Part shown: piece by piece, positions 53,220 through 55,981 of the stretch | Numbering within the stretch: the first letter of the stretch is position 1 | Layout of the letters: every line of letters starts with the position of its first letter | DNA from: Bacteroidales bacterium | GTDB lineage: Bacteria > Bacteroidota > Bacteroidia > Bacteroidales > UBA10428 | Direction of reading: 5' to 3' | Assembly: GCA_016934055.1 (NCBI GenBank) | Contig: JAFGTR010000026.1 | Span: 1 to 55,981, forward strand | Length of the DNA stretch: 55,981 bases | Notes under the pieces: model-generated | What the model was told of the DNA's origin: nothing | The model's input: only the letters and a program-made list of their open reading frames with translations | Database searches by the model: none | Program-made: the position numbers and the translations under genes

Positions 53220-53846
53220 CTATGGTTTATGAATAACAAACCCACTGATCAGTTCAGTCATGAGATTACGGTAACGGTCAAACAGGTTGTATCCGGTAAA
53301 GGTGATCAGCTGGAATGTTCCGGCATTGGTAGAAAAATAGGTGTTGAGATAGGCAAATGGGATGTCGTCCACCAGGGCGTCAATTTTCAGCAACAAGCCT
53401 TCTGTCCCGTTCACGACAATTTTTTGTTCTTCGGTGATCTTAAATTCGGTTCCTGTTTTTGTAAAACTCTCAATGGCTGCAGCCTTTATCTTTTTAAGCG
53501 GAAGCTGTATCTTTTCCCTGATAATCATAGCAATTACTTCACCGTCATGGCTTTCAAATGAAAAATCGGCATTCTTGTAGAGTGTGTCGGGCAATAATTG
53601 CCATTTTTTCGGATCAACCCATATGCTGTAACAGGTATCTTTATCCTGAAGTACCTGGGTTGATGTTTCGGGAATGGAAAAACGGTTAATGCCGGTATAG
53701 GAAATCCTAACAGAGTCGTTGAGATAACGCCATGTCCCGTTGCTGAAAAGCATTACAGTTTTTCCTTCTTCTGTCACTGCCGTGATCTGGGCACCTGCAC
53801 GGGTAATGAAGAACAAAGCCGCCAACGGTAAAAAAAGTCTTTTCAT
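53220..53846 (-). CDS. Small exported protein of unknown function
   Basis: This 208-residue protein has a signal peptide (MKRLFLPLAALFFITRAGA). Its mature start, ITAVTEEGKTVMLFSNGTWRYL, given here in part as EEGKTVMLFSNGTW, resembles short SH3-like segments in other exported Bacteroidota proteins. The remainder is a mixed alpha/beta domain with no catalytic motif I recognise. It follows the methyltransferase gene by 35 bases on the same strand, so it may be part of that operon. I cannot assign a function. Confidence 0.7.
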   Translation of the reverse strand: MKRLFLPLAALFFITRAGAQITAVTEEGKTVMLFSNGTWRYLNDSVRISYTGINRFSIPETSTQVLQDKDTCYSIWVDPKKWQLLPDTLYKNADFSFESHDGEVIAMIIREKIQLPLKKIKAAAIESFTKTGTEFKITEEQKIVVNGTEGLLLKIDALVDDIPFAYLNTYFSTNAGTFQLITFTGYNLFDRYRNLMTELISGFVIHKP

Positions 53847-53881
53847 AACATTGTTACAGATATGATCAATAAATATAAAGA

Positions 53882-54658
53882 TTACTGCATGGCAGGTCTG
53901 ATGATGAAGGTCATATGTTTTGGCCGGTGCACGCCGCTCTTCCTGATCTTTTTTTCAATGTCCCGGGCTTTGTTAAGGTAGAGGTAGTAGGAATCGTTAT
54001 TTTTCAGCAGCGAAACCTTTTTTTTCATTTTTTCTGTCATGGCATCAATCTCATCAGCGTTGAGCTGGCCTTTTTCATCATCTTCATGCACAAAATATTC
54101 ATCCACTTTCAGGTTAAGCTCTCTTAAAAGGTTCGTCAGTTCTTTTTCTGAGTATGTTTCCCGATGGTAATACCCGAGCAGGTTATCGAGTTCGGTAATA
54201 TAATGGTGATAGAGTTTGTGTGATTCCTGGTATTCTGACTTGGTGTCACTGATCATTTCATTGATGATGATGAGCCCATCCGGCCGGCATATCCTTATCA
54301 TTTCGTGGAAGAGCTTTTCGTGGTCGCTGATATGATGCAGCGCATTGGACAATAATACAGTTGAGAATGATTCATCAAGAAAAGGCATTGAAAGAGCTGA
54401 TCCGACGACAAAAGAAACAGGATACTCATAGAGATTCCTGCGTGCCTGGCTGAGAGATTCTATATTATCATCAATACCAACGGCCATCCGGTAACTGCTG
54501 AATGATCTCAGTGCGAACATAAGAAATTCACCTTTCCCGCAAGCCACATCCAGTACCGTACCGGCGTTGATTTTTAGCAGCCGGCTCCGGAGTTCTATCA
54601 TATTATCATACATCATAGCTAAATATTGTGTTGCCAGGGCGTGCATTATTTCATGCAA
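53882..54658 (-). CDS. Class I SAM-dependent methyltransferase
   Basis: The 258-residue protein has the SAM-binding motif I VLDVACGKGEFLMFAL, then VGIDDNIESL and the Methyltransf_11-type segment STVLLSNALHHISDHEK. The substrate is unknown. It starts three bases after the stop of the alanine dehydrogenase gene, so the two are tightly coupled. A C-terminal charged, helical region (about 190-250) follows the catalytic core. It is predicted cytoplasmic. Confidence 0.88.
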   Translation of the reverse strand: MHEIMHALATQYLAMMYDNMIELRSRLLKINAGTVLDVACGKGEFLMFALRSFSSYRMAVGIDDNIESLSQARRNLYEYPVSFVVGSALSMPFLDESFSTVLLSNALHHISDHEKLFHEMIRICRPDGLIIINEMISDTKSEYQESHKLYHHYITELDNLLGYYHRETYSEKELTNLLRELNLKVDEYFVHEDDEKGQLNADEIDAMTEKMKKKVSLLKNNDSYYLYLNKARDIEKKIRKSGVHRPKHMTFIIRPAMQ

Positions 54659-54661
54659 TAA

Positions 54662-55885
54662 TCAGAATGCGGCCATTAACAGGTCAATATCCTTCGAAGG
54701 CAAACCAAAACGATTGCCAATATATTCATTTGTGAGAATGCCGTTGTACATGTATATCCCTGATCGGGCACCCATGTTGGCTTTTATAAACGGATTGAGG
54801 CCGCCTGAAGCAGCCATGGATACCATGATGGGTGACAGAATATTGCTGAGGGCGATGGATGCGGTACGGGCCACCCTCGATGGCATATTAGGGACGCAGA
54901 AGTGAATTACGTCGTGCCGTGTATATACCGGATCAAGCATTGTACGGTATTCTGAGGTTTCAAAGCATCCGCCCTGGTCGATGGTCAGGTCAATAATGAT
55001 TGATCCCTTTTTCATCTCCCTGACCATATCTTCAGAGATGAAATAGCGCGGCCCCTTATCCGGTGACTGCATGGTTCCTATCAATACATCGGCTGATTTC
55101 AGTGTCTTTTGCAATACCTTGGGGTGAAAAATTGAAGTATGCAGACGCCGGCCGAGATTTTGCTGCAGGAGTTCGAGATTATAGGGTGAATTATCAAACA
55201 CTTTGACAAAAGCACCGAAGCCAAGCGCAGCCCTGGCTGCATACTCGGCCGCAGTACCTGCTCCGATGATAACCACTTCTGTAGGTGTGATCCCGGATAT
55301 ACCACCCAGCATAACGCCTTTTCCTCCGTTATGATTGCTCAGGTATTCTCCGGCCATGATAATGGCAGAAATGCCTGAAATGGAACTCATAGATTGAACA
55401 AAAGGATAACAGCCGTATTCATCCTTGATGCTGTCGAAAGCAATAGCGGTGACTTTTTTACGCATCATGCCCTTGATGTATTCTTCATTAAGATGACTTA
55501 TATGAATACTTGAAATCACCACCTGATTACCGGTGAGCATTTCAATTTCATCAGCATTCAGGGGTGATACTTTAAGGATGATATCTGTAGAAAACACTTT
55601 CTGACGGGTTTCGGTGATTAACCCTCCGCATTCACTGTAATCTGTATCGGAATACCGGGCACCTTCACCTGCTTTTGTTTCAATGTGGACTTCATGTCCG
55701 TCACTGACCAGCACTTCGACAGCTTCGGGCGTAAGCGGTATCCGCTGCTCTAATTGCTGGTTTTCCCTGGGAATTCCAATGACCAGCTTTTTATGTTTTG
55801 TGCCGACAGATAACATTTCTTCCTGGGGTAAAAATCCACCGTACATCAAAGAATTGCTTGCCGGGTCGGTTTTCGGTTTTACCAT
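54662..55885 (-). CDS. ald: Alanine dehydrogenase
   Basis: The enzyme interconverts alanine with pyruvate and ammonia using NAD. From ATG 55885 (MVKPKTDPASN) it has about 407 residues. The N-terminal domain has GIPRENQQLEQRIPLTPEAV, given here in part as QRIPLTPEAVEVL, and the NAD-binding fold has VVIGAGTAAEYAARAALGFG. An in-frame ATG at 55945 would add 20 unconserved residues. The sequence falls in the longer Bacteroidota branch of the AlaDH/transhydrogenase family. It heads the operon with the methyltransferase gene. Confidence 0.9.
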   Translation of the reverse strand: MVKPKTDPASNSLMYGGFLPQEEMLSVGTKHKKLVIGIPRENQQLEQRIPLTPEAVEVLVSDGHEVHIETKAGEGARYSDTDYSECGGLITETRQKVFSTDIILKVSPLNADEIEMLTGNQVVISSIHISHLNEEYIKGMMRKKVTAIAFDSIKDEYGCYPFVQSMSSISGISAIIMAGEYLSNHNGGKGVMLGGISGITPTEVVIIGAGTAAEYAARAALGFGAFVKVFDNSPYNLELLQQNLGRRLHTSIFHPKVLQKTLKSADVLIGTMQSPDKGPRYFISEDMVREMKKGSIIIDLTIDQGGCFETSEYRTMLDPVYTRHDVIHFCVPNMPSRVARTASIALSNILSPIMVSMAASGGLNPFIKANMGARSGIYMYNGILTNEYIGNRFGLPSKDIDLLMAAF

Positions 55886-55961
55886 ACCGTGTTTTTTTAA
55901 ACTGTTATGCGAACCTAAATTAATACATATGGAGCATATAGTCAAATTATTTTATAGAAGG

Positions 55962-55981
55962 AAGATCTAAGATCTAAGATC
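55962..55981. repeat. Heptamer array at the window edge
   Basis: Nearly three perfect units of AAGATCT run off the right end. It is likely the beginning of another 7-bp array upstream of the alanine dehydrogenase operon. Confidence 0.7.

Overview
The window is chromosomal DNA from a Bacteroidota bacterium, most likely an uncultured Bacteroidales. The signs are type IX secretion (T9SS) cargo and a PorP/SprF protein, TonB-dependent receptors, an LpxC-FabZ fusion, the rimP-nusA-infB order, and promoters of the Bacteroidetes form TTTG-N17-23-TAnnTTTG. I found no rRNA, tRNA, CRISPR array, phage or intact transposase gene.

Layout. 1-4660 (minus): a leucine operon (leuA, leuC, leuD) with a textbook attenuator upstream (promoter, Ile/Leu-rich leader peptide, antiterminator and terminator). 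A four-helix-bundle (S23/IVP-like) gene sits between that attenuator and leuA. A second, truncated one follows leuD. Each is bracketed by inverted arrays of degenerate 7-bp repeats. 5022-10981: secreted GH43 arabinanase, YebC regulator, a large exported TonB-plug protein, and a membrane-anchored isoaspartyl methyltransferase. 11125-18694 (minus): an OmpL47-like repeat protein, a DUF2271 lipoprotein with its TonB receptor, a GSCFA protein and queG, with a frameshifted yjbQ relic overlapping the queG 3' end. 18710-19036: a non-coding stretch holding a small MITE-like element with an 11-bp target duplication inside a heptamer array. 19037-23788 (minus): rimP-nusA-infB. 24169-28845 (plus): HD phosphohydrolase, lpxD, lpxC/fabZ and lpxA. 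28948-33768 (minus): S41 protease, dCMP deaminase, a T9SS-secreted SGNH hydrolase and thiL. 33919-40056 (plus): sufB-C-D-S-E plus a SufT/PaaD-like gene, preceded by a palindromic operator. 40390-47969 (plus): a mini-protein that is little more than a T9SS tag, a 1923-residue multidomain adhesin and its PorP/SprF partner. 48047-52989 (minus): a disaccharide phosphorolysis operon (GPH symporter, GH94, GH130). 53220-55885 (minus): alanine dehydrogenase, a methyltransferase and a small exported protein.

The most unusual content is non-coding. Many intergenic gaps hold short arrays of diverged units with a strict period of 6, 7, 8 or 9 bp. They often begin just after a stop codon. In two cases a pair of inverted heptamer arrays encloses a four-helix-bundle gene, so that the mRNA could fold into a ~20-bp stem around it. 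This resembles the 23S rRNA intervening sequences that carry S23 genes, but here it lies in a protein-coding operon. A third inverted pair (18860-18976) encloses no gene. I propose these as a family of IVS-like cassettes; this is inference from sequence layout.
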